DNA of 64,000 bases, taken from contig NZ_FOGU01000005.1 of NCBI RefSeq assembly GCF_900111315.1, forward strand, positions 302,246 to 366,245, given 5' to 3'. The position numbers and the translations under genes are program-made. This stretch comes from Tranquillimonas rosea. Lineage in GTDB: Bacteria; Pseudomonadota; Alphaproteobacteria; Rhodobacterales; Rhodobacteraceae. This document shows, in pieces, positions 26,370 to 39,923 of this stretch (positions within the stretch are counted from its first letter, which is position 1; each line of letters begins with the position of its first letter). The notes under the pieces were generated by a model. It saw only the letters and a list, made by a program, of their open reading frames with translations. It had not been told where the DNA came from and ran no database searches.

Positions 26370-27296
26370 TCAGCCCCACGGCCCACGCGTGTGCTGCGGG
26401 TCGGGCTGAGATGGCGCGGCCTTGCCCCACGGCGTGCCCTGTTCCGACGTCCGCGGTGCCGAGCCGCCGCCGCTCATCCGGCGCAGCTCGGCGACACGGT
26501 TCTCTGTCGCGGGGTGTGTGGCGAACAGGCTGTCCCTCTTGTGCGCATGCAGCGGGTTGATGATGAACATGTGTGCCGTCGCGGGATTGCGCTCGGCCGC
26601 GTCGTTGTCGATCCGCGAGGCGCCCTGCTGGATGCGCTCGAGCGCCGAGGCGAGCCACAGCGGGTTGCGGCAGATCTCGGCCCCCGCCTTGTCGGCGGCG
26701 TATTCGCGCGTGCGGCTGATCGCCATCTGCACCAGGGCCGCCGCCATCGGGGCGAGGAACATCATCGCCAGCGTCCCCACGAGGCCCAGCCTCTCGCGGC
26801 TGCCGCCGAAGAACAGCGCGAAGTTCGCCAGCATCGAGATCGCACCGGCAAAGGTCGCGGTCACGGTCATGATCGCCGTGTCGTGGTTGCGGATATGTGC
26901 GAGCTCGTGCGCGATCACGCCCGCCAGCTCTTCGCGGCTGAGGCTGCGCATGAGCCCGGCGGTGACGGCGACGGCGGCGTTGTTCGGGCTTCGCCCGGTG
27001 GCAAAGGCGTTCGGCTGCGGCGTGTCGATCAGGTAGACCGCCGGCATCGGCAGGTCGGCCTGCTTCGCCAGCTGCGCGACGAGCTCGTTCAGGCCCGTGC
27101 GGTCGTCGGGGGGAACCTGCCGCGCATTGTGCATGCGCAGCACCATCTTGTCGGAGTTCCACCAGGTGAAGACGTTCATCGCGGCCGCCACCGCGAGCGC
27201 GATGACCATGCCGCCGGTCCCGGCCAGAAGATAGCCGATTCCCATGAAAAGGGCGGTCATCGCCGCCATCAGCATCGCTGTCTTGACGTACCCCAT
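26370..27296 (-). CDS. htpX: Membrane zinc metalloprotease HtpX
   Basis: The 308-residue M48B protease has two N-terminal transmembrane helices (residues about 5-45), the zinc site HELAH at 130-134 with the third ligand in REYAADKAG, and two later hydrophobic segments. It degrades damaged inner-membrane proteins together with FtsH. I start at the ATG at 27296, which has GGAGGAGA just upstream; the open frame extends further but without homology. A sigma-32-like promoter 41-70 bp upstream suits its known heat-shock role. The C-terminal tail is Pro/Gly-rich and probably disordered. Confidence 0.95.
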   Translation of the reverse strand: MGYVKTAMLMAAMTALFMGIGYLLAGTGGMVIALAVAAAMNVFTWWNSDKMVLRMHNARQVPPDDRTGLNELVAQLAKQADLPMPAVYLIDTPQPNAFATGRSPNNAAVAVTAGLMRSLSREELAGVIAHELAHIRNHDTAIMTVTATFAGAISMLANFALFFGGSRERLGLVGTLAMMFLAPMAAALVQMAISRTREYAADKAGAEICRNPLWLASALERIQQGASRIDNDAAERNPATAHMFIINPLHAHKRDSLFATHPATENRVAELRRMSGGGSAPRTSEQGTPWGKAAPSQPDPQHTRGPWG

Positions 27297-27336
27297 CTCG
27301 TCTCCTCCGGCGCCGCCGGTCGTGGCGGCCGAGAGG

Positions 27337-27366
27337 GATATAGGTGCGCCCGGAGGGTGCGCAAAG
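27337..27366 (-). promoter_or_regulatory. possible RpoH-type promoter for htpX
   Basis: On the minus strand CTTTGC (27366-27361), 16 nt, then CCTATATC (27344-27337). Spacing is the same as in the dnaK promoter, and the -35 has one mismatch to CTTG. The start would be near 27330, giving a leader of about 34 nt. Confidence 0.5.
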
Positions 27367-27424
27367 CGCCACTGGCCCGCACCGCGCCACGCCGGCGGGC
27401 GCTGCGCGGTGCGCGCCGGGCGGA

Positions 27425-27688
27425 TCAGTCGCCGCCCAGACCCATGTTGTCCATCATGTGACGGTTCATCTGCTGCGACTCTTCGTCGGTCGTGCCGGCC
27501 AGCACCATTGCCTCGATCGCGCGCTCGCGGATCTGAGAGATCAGCGAAAGCAGTTCGTCGCGCGAGAAGCGATCGGTGCTTTCCTGCACCAGCGTGGCGG
27601 TCAGGCTGATCTGGGTCAGGCGTTCGAGAATGGCGGTGAATTGCTCTCCGTCCAGATCGCGTCCGGGCAGTTCCAGTTGATCGGCCAA
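27425..27688 (-). CDS. Small hypothetical protein with TTG start
   Basis: The 87-residue product is acidic and mostly helical: [20 protein letters not shown], then [20 protein letters not shown] and a Gly-Asp end. There is no signal or membrane segment. AAGGAG lies 5 nt before a TTG at 27688, which fits start use there; longer in-frame starts would add a low-complexity Arg-rich stretch. It precedes htpX on the same strand by 128 bp, but htpX appears to have its own promoter. No family recognised. Confidence 0.6.
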   Translation of the reverse strand: MADQLELPGRDLDGEQFTAILERLTQISLTATLVQESTDRFSRDELLSLISQIRERAIEAMVLAGTTDEESQQMNRHMMDNMGLGGD

Positions 27689-27996
27689 GGTGGCTCCTTT
27701 CCAGTATCGTGCGGGCGTCGTTTCGTGGCCGCGGGCTTGAAGGTGCGGGCGTCCGGAGTTCAAGCCTTTTCCACGCACATGGGCACACTGCCGACTTTGA
27801 GACCGGCGCTTCTTCTCGCGGCGATGCGGGGAAAAGGAGCGGGGCAAGCGCCTAGAAGGCAAGGATTGCGCAATTCGGGCGGCCGCGGGCACCTGCCCAC
27901 GCCTAGTGTCGTCGGCGCAGTCGAACGGTACCGGCGCGGCATTGCTCGGGCGATGCGCGACCACCCGTCCTGACGGTACCGCGGCGTCGTCGGCGA
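27689..27996. other. 308-bp intergenic region
   Basis: No convincing gene is seen here. It contains an inverted repeat, GGCTTGAA (27734-27741) and TTCAAGCC (27759-27766), followed on the plus strand by TTTT. This looks terminator-like but has no plus-strand gene before it. It may also hold the promoter of the 87-residue gene. Confidence 0.4.
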
Positions 27997-28227
27997 TCAG
28001 CTCTTGGTTTTGGCCTTTCCGGCCTTGCGCTTGGGGGGCTTTTCCGGGGCGTTCGCCGCGTCTTCGCGGATCTCGGCATCCCGTTGAAGCCGGGCGGCTC
28101 GCAGGCGCTCGGTCTTCTTGGCGCGCTCGCTGGCTTCACGGTCGATGATCTCGGTCGCGATCGCCGTCGTCTGTTCGGCGCGCGTCTCCGATTTCGACGG
28201 GCCCGGAACAGATTTCTTCGAACTCAT
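27997..28227 (-). CDS. Small basic hypothetical protein
   Basis: The 76-residue product is very rich in Lys, Arg, Glu and Ala. A central helix (AIATEIIDREASERAKKTER) is followed by a Lys/Pro tail (PPKRKAGKAKTKS). It has no membrane segment. The ATG at 28227 has AAAGGTGG upstream and is preferred over an earlier ATG. It may bind nucleic acid by charge, but no family is recognised. It lies between the cold-shock gene and the 87-residue gene on the same strand. Confidence 0.6.
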   Translation of the reverse strand: MSSKKSVPGPSKSETRAEQTTAIATEIIDREASERAKKTERLRAARLQRDAEIREDAANAPEKPPKRKAGKAKTKS

Positions 28228-28349
28228 GGGACCACCTTTATGGATCATCTCGGCCGCCTTGGGCGGCAAGAGGCCGGAGCGCGAAAGCCGCGCTCCGTCG
28301 AGCTTCGTATCCGGCAGGGGACGTCGGAACGCCCGCTGCCGGCATTAGA

Positions 28350-28556
28350 TCACGCGAGTTCGAGGTTCGTCGCGGACTGACGGCCGTCGCGGCCGTTCTC
28401 GATCTCGAAGGTCACCTTCTGGTTGTCCTTGAGTTCAGAGAGGCCCGACCGCTCGACGGCCGAGATGTGGACGAACACGTCCTTGCCGCCGGATTCCGGC
28501 TCGATGAAGCCGAAGCCTTTGGTGGAATTGAACCATTTCACGGTGCCAGTAGCCAT
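28350..28556 (-). CDS. cspA: Cold-shock protein (CspA family)
   Basis: The 68-residue protein is a single cold-shock domain. It has both RNA-binding motifs, KGFGFIEP (RNP1) and DVFVHIS (RNP2), after the [14 protein letters not shown] start. It binds single-stranded RNA and DNA and melts structured mRNA. The ATG at 28556 has CTGGAG upstream. The roughly 250 bp before it contain no gene and could provide a long 5' leader, as is usual for csp genes. Which paralogue this is cannot be told. Confidence 0.95.
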   Translation of the reverse strand: MATGTVKWFNSTKGFGFIEPESGGKDVFVHISAVERSGLSELKDNQKVTFEIENGRDGRQSATNLELA

Positions 28557-28810
28557 ACCGTTATCTCCAGTTGTTGCGCCGTCCGCGGAATGCGACGGCA
28601 TTGGCCGTGTCAGTTTCGATCAGTCAACTGAGGCCGACGAAGCGGAGACAGAGGGTCGAGCAAAAGACGTAAGCATCCCAGAGATGGCTACTCGGCAGAT
28701 GAATTGCAATATGCGCAGGGATTTATCGTCTGCCCGGTGGAAGAATCTTTTCAGCATCCGGTCGGGTCTGGAAGCGGGTCTAGGCTGTCATGTGCCCGAA
28801 GACAGGCAAG

Positions 28811-28850
28811 AAAAAGGCCCTCGAAAACTTAAGTTTTCGAGGGCCTTTTT
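28811..28850 (-). terminator. bidirectional intrinsic terminator after tRNA-Leu
   Basis: A 40-bp perfect palindrome with a GGCCCTCGAAAACTT arm and AAAAA/TTTTT ends at both sides lies 10 bp beyond the tRNA 3' end. It has a T5 tract on either strand and so could terminate in both directions. Confidence 0.9.
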
Positions 28851-28860
28851 GATTGCACAT

Positions 28861-28947
28861 TGGTGCCCAGGAGTGGACTCGAACCACCACGTCCATACGG
28901 ACACTAGCACCTGAAGCTAGCGCGTCTACCAATTCCGCCACCTGGGC
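28861..28947 (-). tRNA. tRNA-Leu (anticodon CAG)
   Basis: The 87-nt class II tRNA includes an encoded CCA end. The acceptor stem is GCCCAGG/CCTGGGC. The anticodon stem CTAGC/GCTAG carries the loop TTCAGGT, giving CAG. The variable arm is long (around GTCCGTATGGAC), and the T arm GTGGTTCGAGTCCAC is normal. It reads leucine codon CUG, the main leucine codon of these genes. Confidence 0.97.
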
Positions 28948-29063
28948 CGGTGTGCGTGGCGGGCTGATAAAGGCCCTGTCAGGGGGTGTCAACGGGGATT
29001 CGCGCCTTGTCTGCAATCGGGCCGGTCGATAAGACCTGAACAGCCGAGAAGGGGATCCGACAC

Positions 29064-30053
29064 ATGTCTAAGCTCGTCACGATCTATGGCGGTTCCGGCT
29101 TCGTCGGGCGGTATATCGCCCGTCGCATGGCCCAGCAGGACTGGCGCGTGCGCGTCGCCGTTCGCCATCCGCACGAAGCGGGATTCGTGCGCACCTACGG
29201 TGTGGTCGGTCAGGTCGAGCCCGTGTTCTGCAATGTCCGCGACGATGATTCCGTCAATTCGGTCGTCGGCGGGTCGGATGCTGTCGTCAACTGTGTCGGC
29301 ATCCTGGCCGAGCGTCGTCGCCAGACCTTCGAGGCGGTGCAGTCGCAGGGCGCTGCCCGGATCGCGCGGGCCTGCGCCAACGAGGGCGTGCCGCGGCTGG
29401 TACAGCTTTCCGCCATCGGCGCCGACGAGAACAGCCCGTCGGAATACGCCCGCACCAAGGCCGCGGGCGAGCAGGCCGTGCTCGACGCCTTTCCCGATGC
29501 GATGATCCTGCGGCCCTCGATCGTGTTCGGACCCGAGGACGATTTCTTCAACCGCTTCGCGGGCATGACCCGGCTCTCGCCCGTCCTGCCGGTCGTCGGC
29601 GCCAAGACGCGGTTCCAGCCGGTCTATGCCGACGACGTCGCGCGCGCGGCCGTCATGGGCGTGCTGGGACAGGCCGGTCCGGGCATCTACGAACTCGGCG
29701 GCCCCGACGTGCAGACGTTCCGCGAGCTGATGGTCGAGATGCTGCAGTTGATCCAGAAGCGCCGGATGGTCGTGAACGTGCCCTTCGGCGTCGCGTCGTT
29801 GATGGGGCGCGGGTTCGACGGCATCACCAAGGCGACCGGGGGGCTGGTGACCGGTCCGCTGACGCGCGACCAGGTGGCCAACCTGCGGGTCGACAACGTG
29901 CCGTCGGGCCAGTATCCGGGCCTGAAGGAGCTTGGCATCGACGCCACCGCGATGGAGGCGGTGCTGCCTGAGTACCTGTGGCGCTTCCGTCCCGGCGGGC
30001 AGTACGCGGCGATCAAGGATTCGGCGAAGAACTTCCGCCGGACCCGCTCCTAG
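29064..30053 (+). CDS. NDUFA9-like NAD(P)-binding protein (complex I-associated SDR type)
   Basis: The 329-residue atypical short-chain dehydrogenase has the Rossmann motif YGGSGFVGRYIA and a YARTK sequence at the usual YxxxK place. The long C-terminal region is found in relatives of the mitochondrial complex I subunit NDUFA9. In alphaproteobacteria such proteins are usually annotated as complex I NDUFA9 subunit family, with uncertain roles (complex I assembly or quinone-related redox). No nuo gene is nearby. It overlaps uppP by 4 bp on the opposite strand. Confidence 0.85.
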   Translation: MSKLVTIYGGSGFVGRYIARRMAQQDWRVRVAVRHPHEAGFVRTYGVVGQVEPVFCNVRDDDSVNSVVGGSDAVVNCVGILAERRRQTFEAVQSQGAARIARACANEGVPRLVQLSAIGADENSPSEYARTKAAGEQAVLDAFPDAMILRPSIVFGPEDDFFNRFAGMTRLSPVLPVVGAKTRFQPVYADDVARAAVMGVLGQAGPGIYELGGPDVQTFRELMVEMLQLIQKRRMVVNVPFGVASLMGRGFDGITKATGGLVTGPLTRDQVANLRVDNVPSGQYPGLKELGIDATAMEAVLPEYLWRFRPGGQYAAIKDSAKNFRRTRS

Positions 30054-30853
30054 GTATAAGCAATCGCCAGCAGGACGATCCCCAGCACGACGCGGTAGAT
30101 CACGTAGGGCGTGAAGCTGACCACCCGCGTCAGCCGCATCATCAGGTGCAGCGCCAGCAGCGCCGAGACGAAGGCGAACAGCGCGCCGATGGCCGCGTCC
30201 CGCGCCAGGGTCGCGTCGGCGTCCATCACGACTTCGGCCCCCAGCAGCAGGCCCGAGGCCATGATCGTCGGTATCGACATCAGCATGGCCAGGCGCGCGC
30301 CATCGTGCCGCTTGTAGCCCAGATACCGCGCCGCCGAGATCGTGATCCCCGAGCGCGAGGTGCCGGGAATCAGGGCGACTGCCTGCCACAGCCCCATCGT
30401 CAGCGCGTGGCGCAGCGTCCACTGGTCGGCGGTGCGTTCCAGTCGGCCGGCGTGGTCTGCCCAGTAGAGCACGACGCCGAAGATCAGCATGGTCCAGCCG
30501 ATCACCGCGGTCGAGCGCATCATGTCGCTCAGCCCCGTGATGTTAATAACCAGTCCGAGAAGCACGACCGGAATCGTCGCGATGACGAGGCACAGAGCCA
30601 GCCAGCCGCCCTGGCTTTGGACGCGGCCGCGCAGCAGTTCAGGGATGCCGGCGAGGGCCCGCGCGACGTCGCTTCGGAAGTAGAGGATCACCGCCCCGAG
30701 CGTGCCCACGTGAACGGCGACGTCGATCGTCTGGCCCTGGTCTGCGAGCCCCGTCAGCTGAGGAAGGAGAATCAGGTGTCCGGATGATGAGATCGGAAGA
30801 AACTCGGTGAGCCCCTGAATGACGGCCACCAGCAGAAGATGCAGCAACGGCAT
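30050..30853 (-). CDS. uppP: Undecaprenyl-diphosphatase UppP (BacA)
   Basis: The 267-residue membrane enzyme has about eight helices. The catalytic motifs are QGLTEFLPISSSGHL (E17, and the serines) and PGTSRSGIT. It removes a phosphate from undecaprenyl diphosphate on the outer face of the membrane and so recycles the lipid carrier for peptidoglycan and O-antigen-type glycans. It confers some bacitracin resistance. The gene stands alone on this strand. It may support the glycan genes elsewhere in the window through the shared lipid carrier. Confidence 0.96.
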   Translation of the reverse strand: MPLLHLLLVAVIQGLTEFLPISSSGHLILLPQLTGLADQGQTIDVAVHVGTLGAVILYFRSDVARALAGIPELLRGRVQSQGGWLALCLVIATIPVVLLGLVINITGLSDMMRSTAVIGWTMLIFGVVLYWADHAGRLERTADQWTLRHALTMGLWQAVALIPGTSRSGITISAARYLGYKRHDGARLAMLMSIPTIMASGLLLGAEVVMDADATLARDAAIGALFAFVSALLALHLMMRLTRVVSFTPYVIYRVVLGIVLLAIAYT

Positions 30854-31070
30854 CGAGACACCTTTCGCGCGAGGTTTGGCGCCACCCTAGCGCCCGGATT
30901 TTGAATGAAAAGCACCTAATTGAGACCGGAACGGACCTAGTTTCGGGTGAAATATTCCAAATGCATGAGCGGTGTTTGAGGAAAATCGTCAACTAGGTCA
31001 GTAGTTGTGACTTTTATTTCGTCCCCAAGCCGGGTATTTGGGGGCCTCCGCCAGCTAGGGAGATCGGGAC

Positions 31071-32504
31071 ATGGCGTCTCAGAAGATGTTGAAGTTTGTC
31101 TCTGTCCCGCGCGAGATGCCGGACAAGAGGCCGCCGGATCTGCGCAACCGGGATTTCGACGAAATTTATGCCGAGTTCGCGGACGATCAGGCCGGTGACC
31201 AGGCCGGCCGTTGCAGCCAGTGCGGCGTGCCGTACTGCCAGACCCATTGTCCGTTGCACAACAACATCCCCGACTGGCTCAAGCTCACCGCCGAGGGCCG
31301 GCTGCAGGAGGCCTACGAGGTCAGCCAGCAGACCAACACCTTCCCCGAGATCTGCGGCCGCATCTGCCCGCAGGACCGCCTGTGCGAGGGCAACTGCGTG
31401 ATCGAGCAGTCCGGCCACGGCACGGTGACGATCGGGCAGGTCGAGAAGTACATCACCGACACCGCCTGGGACGAGGGCTGGGTCAAGCCGATCCGCCCGT
31501 CGTTCGAGCGCTCGGAAAGCGTCGGCATCATCGGCGCCGGCCCCGGTGGGCTGGCGGCGGCCGACATGCTGCGCCGCGAGGGCGTGCAGGTCACTGTCTA
31601 TGACCGATACGACCGCGCGGGCGGGCTGATGACCTACGGCATCCCCGGCTTCAAGCTGGAGAAGGATGTCGTGATGAAGCGGATCGACCAGCTCGAGGAC
31701 GGAGGCGTGACCTTCCGCCTGAACTGCGACGTGGGCGTCGACATCTCGTTCGAGGAGCTGCGCGGCGCACATGATGCCGTGCTGATCGCCACCGGCGTCT
31801 ACAAGACGCGCGACCTGCAGGCGCCCGGCGTCGGCGCGGCGGGCATCGTCCGCGCGATCGACTATCTCACGGCCTCGAACCGCAAGGGATTTGGCGACGA
31901 CGTGCCGGAATACGAGTCGGGCGAGCTGAACGCCGAGGGCAAGAATGTCGTCGTCATCGGCGGCGGCGACACGGCGATGGACTGCGTGCGGACCGCCGTG
32001 CGGCAGGGCGCCAAGAGCGTGAAATGCCTGTATCGCCGCGACCGCCACAACATGCCCGGCAGCCAGCGCGAGGTCGCCAACGCCGAGGACGAGGGCGTCG
32101 AGTTCGTGTGGCTGTCCGCGCCCAAGGGCTTTACCGGCGATACCGTCGCGGGCGTGATGGTGCAGAAGATGCGCCTGGGCCAGCCCGACGCGACCGGCCG
32201 GCAGGTGCCCGAGCTGATCGATGGATCGGACTACACCGAGGATGCCGACCTGGTCATCAAGGCGCTGGGCTTCGAGCCCGAGGATCTGCCGAAGCTGTGG
32301 GGCGTCGACGGGCTGGAAGTGACCCGCTGGGGCACCGTGAAGGCCGATTTCCGCACCCACGAGACGAGCCTTCCCGGCGTCTATGCCTGCGGCGACATCC
32401 AGCGCGGTGCGAGCCTGGTGGTCTGGGCGATCCGCGACGGCCGCGAGGCCGCCGAGGCGATCATGGCGCAGATCGGCGAGCCGGCGCAGGTCGCCGCGGA
32501 GTGA
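31071..32504 (+). CDS. gltD: Glutamate synthase small subunit
   Basis: The 477-residue beta subunit carries the cysteines for [4Fe-4S] clusters in CSQCGVPYCQTHCP and CGRICPQDRLCEGNC. The FAD site GAGPGGLAAADMLRREG and the NADPH site GGGDTAMDCVRTA follow. It passes electrons from NADPH to the large subunit, where glutamine and 2-oxoglutarate give two glutamates. AGGGAG precedes the ATG. The upstream 217 bp is AT-richer and probably holds the promoter. It lies upstream of gltB, reversing the common gltB-gltD order. Confidence 0.96.
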   Translation: MASQKMLKFVSVPREMPDKRPPDLRNRDFDEIYAEFADDQAGDQAGRCSQCGVPYCQTHCPLHNNIPDWLKLTAEGRLQEAYEVSQQTNTFPEICGRICPQDRLCEGNCVIEQSGHGTVTIGQVEKYITDTAWDEGWVKPIRPSFERSESVGIIGAGPGGLAAADMLRREGVQVTVYDRYDRAGGLMTYGIPGFKLEKDVVMKRIDQLEDGGVTFRLNCDVGVDISFEELRGAHDAVLIATGVYKTRDLQAPGVGAAGIVRAIDYLTASNRKGFGDDVPEYESGELNAEGKNVVVIGGGDTAMDCVRTAVRQGAKSVKCLYRRDRHNMPGSQREVANAEDEGVEFVWLSAPKGFTGDTVAGVMVQKMRLGQPDATGRQVPELIDGSDYTEDADLVIKALGFEPEDLPKLWGVDGLEVTRWGTVKADFRTHETSLPGVYACGDIQRGASLVVWAIRDGREAAEAIMAQIGEPAQVAAE

Positions 32505-32634
32505 GTCACATTACGTGCACAGGGTGTGCACAAAGGGAGCACAGGGCGGCATACGATTTGTGCCGCCCCAGTCACCGGAACCCGGCGGGTAGGACAGCAT
32601 TACTGACCCGTCCGGTTAGCAAAGGATGACCGAC

Positions 32635-37173
<4,539 letters not shown>

Positions 37174-37207
37174 CCCGCCGCTGCCGGCGCGCCACACGAC
37201 AGCATTG

Positions 37208-37235
37208 CGCCCGGCGGTCCCCGCCGGGCGTTTTT
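37208..37235 (+). terminator. intrinsic terminator of the gltD-gltB operon
   Basis: The perfect 10-bp stem CGCCCGGCGG/CCGCCGGGCG with a TCC loop is followed by TTTTT, 34 bp after the gltB stop. Confidence 0.92.
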
Positions 37236-37345
37236 CGTTGCGCCACCGAAGCCCCTGAGGGGGGTGTTGCCGCGACGCGCCGTTTCGCGCATCTGCCGCA
37301 AGGGAGCGCTTTTGCGGCGGCGCGGCGGCCTGTAGATTGCGGCAC

Positions 37346-38068
37346 ATGCCGAAACGGTCGACCAAATCCGACGCGCGGACGCCGCGCCGCCGCCTGCAAC
37401 CCCTGCGCGTGCTGCGCCGCTGGGCGCTGCGCGGCGTGCTGGGCGCGGTGGCGATCCTGACCCTGTGGATCCTCGCCTATGTCGTCATCAATCCGCCGAC
37501 GACGCCCTATATGGCGGCCGAGTCGCGCCGGCTGGGCGGCATCGACCACGAATGGGTGCCGATGTCGGGGATCGCGCCGGTGATGGCGCGCGCCGCCGTT
37601 GCCGCCGAGGATGCCGATTACTGCCTGCACTGGGGATTCGACATGGGCGCGATCCGCGCCGCGCTGGAAGAGGGCGCGAACCGGGGCGCCTCGACCATCA
37701 GCCAGCAGACCGTGAAGAACGTGTTTCTCTGGCAGGGGCGGAGCTGGCCGCGCAAGGCGCTGGAGGCGCTGATCACCCCGGCGGTCGAAGCGGTGTGGTC
37801 CAAGCGACGTATCCTCGAGGTCTATCTGAACGTCGCCGAGTTCGGCGAGGGCGTGTTCGGCATCGACGCCGCCGCGCATGACGCTTTCGGCGTTACCCCC
37901 GATCAACTGACGGCGGCGCAGGCCGCCGCGCTGGCCGCCGTCCTGCCGAACCCCAAGGAGCGGTCCGCCGCGCAACCCAGCGGCTTCCTGCGTGAGCGCG
38001 CCGCCTCGATCCGCAGCGGCGCGGCCACGATCGCCGCCGACGGGCGCGACGACTGCTTCGAGAGTTGA
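37346..38068 (+). CDS. mtgA: Monofunctional peptidoglycan glycosyltransferase
   Basis: The 240-residue protein has a basic N-terminus, one transmembrane helix (VLGAVAILTLWILAYVV) and a GT51 domain outside the membrane. The catalytic glutamate lies in AAEDADYCLHWGFD, and the other conserved boxes are GASTISQQTVKN and ILEVYLNVAEFG. It polymerises lipid II into glycan strands without a transpeptidase domain. I start at the ATG at 37346, giving the usual length. No partner gene is adjacent. Confidence 0.93.
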   Translation: MPKRSTKSDARTPRRRLQPLRVLRRWALRGVLGAVAILTLWILAYVVINPPTTPYMAAESRRLGGIDHEWVPMSGIAPVMARAAVAAEDADYCLHWGFDMGAIRAALEEGANRGASTISQQTVKNVFLWQGRSWPRKALEALITPAVEAVWSKRRILEVYLNVAEFGEGVFGIDAAAHDAFGVTPDQLTAAQAAALAAVLPNPKERSAAQPSGFLRERAASIRSGAATIAADGRDDCFES

Positions 38069-38128
38069 ATTAGAGAGCCCGACGCGTCATGCAGGGCGCG
38101 ATATCCCACATACCGGCCGCCATTGCAC

Positions 38129-38794
38129 ATGATCCGTCTGTTTCACGTTCCCCTGTCCCCGTTCTGCCGAAAGGTGCGTCTGAGCCTCGCCGAGAAGCGG
38201 CTGGAGGTCGAGCTTGTCGAGGAGCGCTACTGGGAGCAGGACGGCGACTTTCTGCGCCGCAATCCCGCCGGCAAGGTGCCGGTGCTGAAGATGAACGGCA
38301 TGACGATGGCCGAGTCGAACGCAATCTGCGAATACGTCGAGGAGATGCACCCCGAGCCGCCGCTGCTGCCGGCGACGCCCGAGGGCCGCTACGAGACGCG
38401 GCGGCTGGTGGCGTGGTTCGACGACAAGTTCCACACCGAAGTGACGTCGAAACTGCTCTACGAGCGGGTGAACAAGAAGGTCATGGGTCTCGGCACGCCG
38501 AATTCGTCGAACGTCAAGGCCGGCGCCAAGGCGATCAAGTTCCACCTGGACTACATGGGGTGGCTGCTGGACCAGCGGCGCTGGCTGGCGGGCGACCAGA
38601 TGACGCTGGCGGATTTCACCGCCGCGGCGCATTTCTCGTGCCTCGACTACATCAGCGATGTGGACTGGAACCGCAGCGAGCAGGTCAAGGACTGGTACGC
38701 CAAGATCAAGTCGCGGCCGGCGTTCCGCTCTCTTCTGGCCGACCACATCCCGAGCTTCGTGCCGCCGCCGCATTACGCCGACCTGGATTTCTGA
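38129..38794 (+). CDS. Glutathione S-transferase family protein
   Basis: The 221-residue protein has an N-terminal thioredoxin-like domain: IRLFHVPLSPFCRKVRLSLAEK with a possible catalytic serine/cysteine, the cis-proline in NPAGKVPVL, and the glutathione-binding E-S in AESNAI. A helical C-terminal domain with LADFTAAAH follows. It could conjugate or reduce with glutathione; no substrate is evident. The ribosome-binding site is weak. A composite hairpin repeat follows its stop. Confidence 0.88.
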   Translation: MIRLFHVPLSPFCRKVRLSLAEKRLEVELVEERYWEQDGDFLRRNPAGKVPVLKMNGMTMAESNAICEYVEEMHPEPPLLPATPEGRYETRRLVAWFDDKFHTEVTSKLLYERVNKKVMGLGTPNSSNVKAGAKAIKFHLDYMGWLLDQRRWLAGDQMTLADFTAAAHFSCLDYISDVDWNRSEQVKDWYAKIKSRPAFRSLLADHIPSFVPPPHYADLDF

Positions 38795-38804
38795 CGCGGG
38801 GGCC

Positions 38805-38874
38805 GAGGGGGCTGTCCGCCCCCTCTTGGGCTGACGCCCAATTCACCCCCGAGGATACTTGAGGACAGAAGAAG
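38805..38874 (+). repeat. composite intergenic repeat, copy A (two hairpins plus 24-nt core)
   Basis: Hairpin 1 is GAGGGGGC/GCCCCCTC (38805-38825) and hairpin 2 is TTGGGC/GCCCAA (38826-38841). A 24-nt core at 38851-38874 begins GAGGATACTT and ends CAGAAGAAG. The core ends inside the Shine-Dalgarno region of queG. Confidence 0.7.
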
Positions 38875-38882
38875 GAGGCCGT

Positions 38883-39923
38883 GTGAGCGCCGACCTGAAA
38901 GCGCGGCTCGACGCCGAGGCCCGGCAGGCCGGGTTCGCGGCGATGGGCGTGACCACGCCCGATGCCGTCCCCCAGGCCGCGGGGCGGCTGGAGGCGTTCG
39001 TCGGGGCGGGACGACACGGGCAGATGCAGTGGATGGCCGAGCGGATGGGCTGGCGTGGCGACCCGGCGGCGCTGTGGCCCGCGGCGCGGTCGGTGGTGAT
39101 GCTGGCCGAGTCCTATACCCCCGAGCGCGATCCGCTGGCGGTGCTCGGCCAGCGCGAGCGGGGCGCGGTCAGTGTCTATGCCCAGGGCAAGGATTACCAC
39201 GACCTCGTGAAGAAGCGGCTGAAGCGGGTGGGCCGCTGGCTGCTGGAGCAGTGCCCGGAGGCGGAGATCAAGGTCTTCGTCGATACCGCGCCGGTGATGG
39301 AGAAGCCGCTCGCACAGGCCGCCGGTCTGGGCTGGCAGGGCAAGCATACCAACCTGCTGGGCCGGGGCATTGGCAACTGGGTGTTCCTCGGCGCGATCTT
39401 CACCACCGTGGAGCTGCCGCCGGACCCGGCGGAGGGGGAGCATTGCGGCTCGTGCACGCGGTGCCTGGACGTGTGCCCGACGGATGCGTTTCCGGCCCCG
39501 TTCCAGCTCGATGCGCGGCGCTGCATCTCGTACCTGACGATCGAGCATCGCGGGCCGGTGGACGAGGCATTGCGCGGCAAGATGGGAAACCGGATCTACG
39601 GCTGCGACGATTGCCTTGCGGTCTGCCCCTGGAACAAGTTCGCAGCCGAGGCCCGCGAGACCCGCTATGCCGCGCGCGACGACCTGCGCGCGCCGCCGCT
39701 GGAAGAGCTGGCCGCGCTGGACGATGCGGGGTTCCGGGCGCGGTTCTCTGGCTCTCCGATCAAGCGGATCGGGCGCGACCGCATGGTGCGCAACGTGCTC
39801 TACGCGATCGGCAATTCCGGCGCGGCGCGGCTGCGGCCCGTGGCCCAGGGGCTGACCGGGGATGCCGATCCGGCGGTGGCGGACGCGGCGCGCTGGGCGG
39901 CGCTGCGGCTGGAGGCGGCATGA
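38883..39923 (+). CDS. queG: tRNA epoxyqueuosine reductase QueG
   Basis: The 346-residue enzyme completes queuosine synthesis in the wobble position of GUN-reading tRNAs by reducing epoxyqueuosine with cobalamin. The catalytic aspartate lies in [13 protein letters not shown]. Two [4Fe-4S] cysteine motifs are present, [16 protein letters not shown] and [13 protein letters not shown]. The C-terminal HEAT-like part includes the [15 protein letters not shown] repeat. The likely start is GTG at 38883, with GGAGG 4 nt upstream; the frame extends 8 codons further without support. Its stop overlaps the App1-like gene start (ATGA). Confidence 0.94.
   Translation: MSADLKARLDAEARQAGFAAMGVTTPDAVPQAAGRLEAFVGAGRHGQMQWMAERMGWRGDPAALWPAARSVVMLAESYTPERDPLAVLGQRERGAVSVYAQGKDYHDLVKKRLKRVGRWLLEQCPEAEIKVFVDTAPVMEKPLAQAAGLGWQGKHTNLLGRGIGNWVFLGAIFTTVELPPDPAEGEHCGSCTRCLDVCPTDAFPAPFQLDARRCISYLTIEHRGPVDEALRGKMGNRIYGCDDCLAVCPWNKFAAEARETRYAARDDLRAPPLEELAALDDAGFRARFSGSPIKRIGRDRMVRNVLYAIGNSGAARLRPVAQGLTGDADPAVADAARWAALRLEAA

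Noticed and set aside
27734..27770. Inverted repeat plus TTTT as a terminator
   Set aside because: It has a T-run only on the plus strand, where no gene precedes it; kept only as a note in the intergenic entry.
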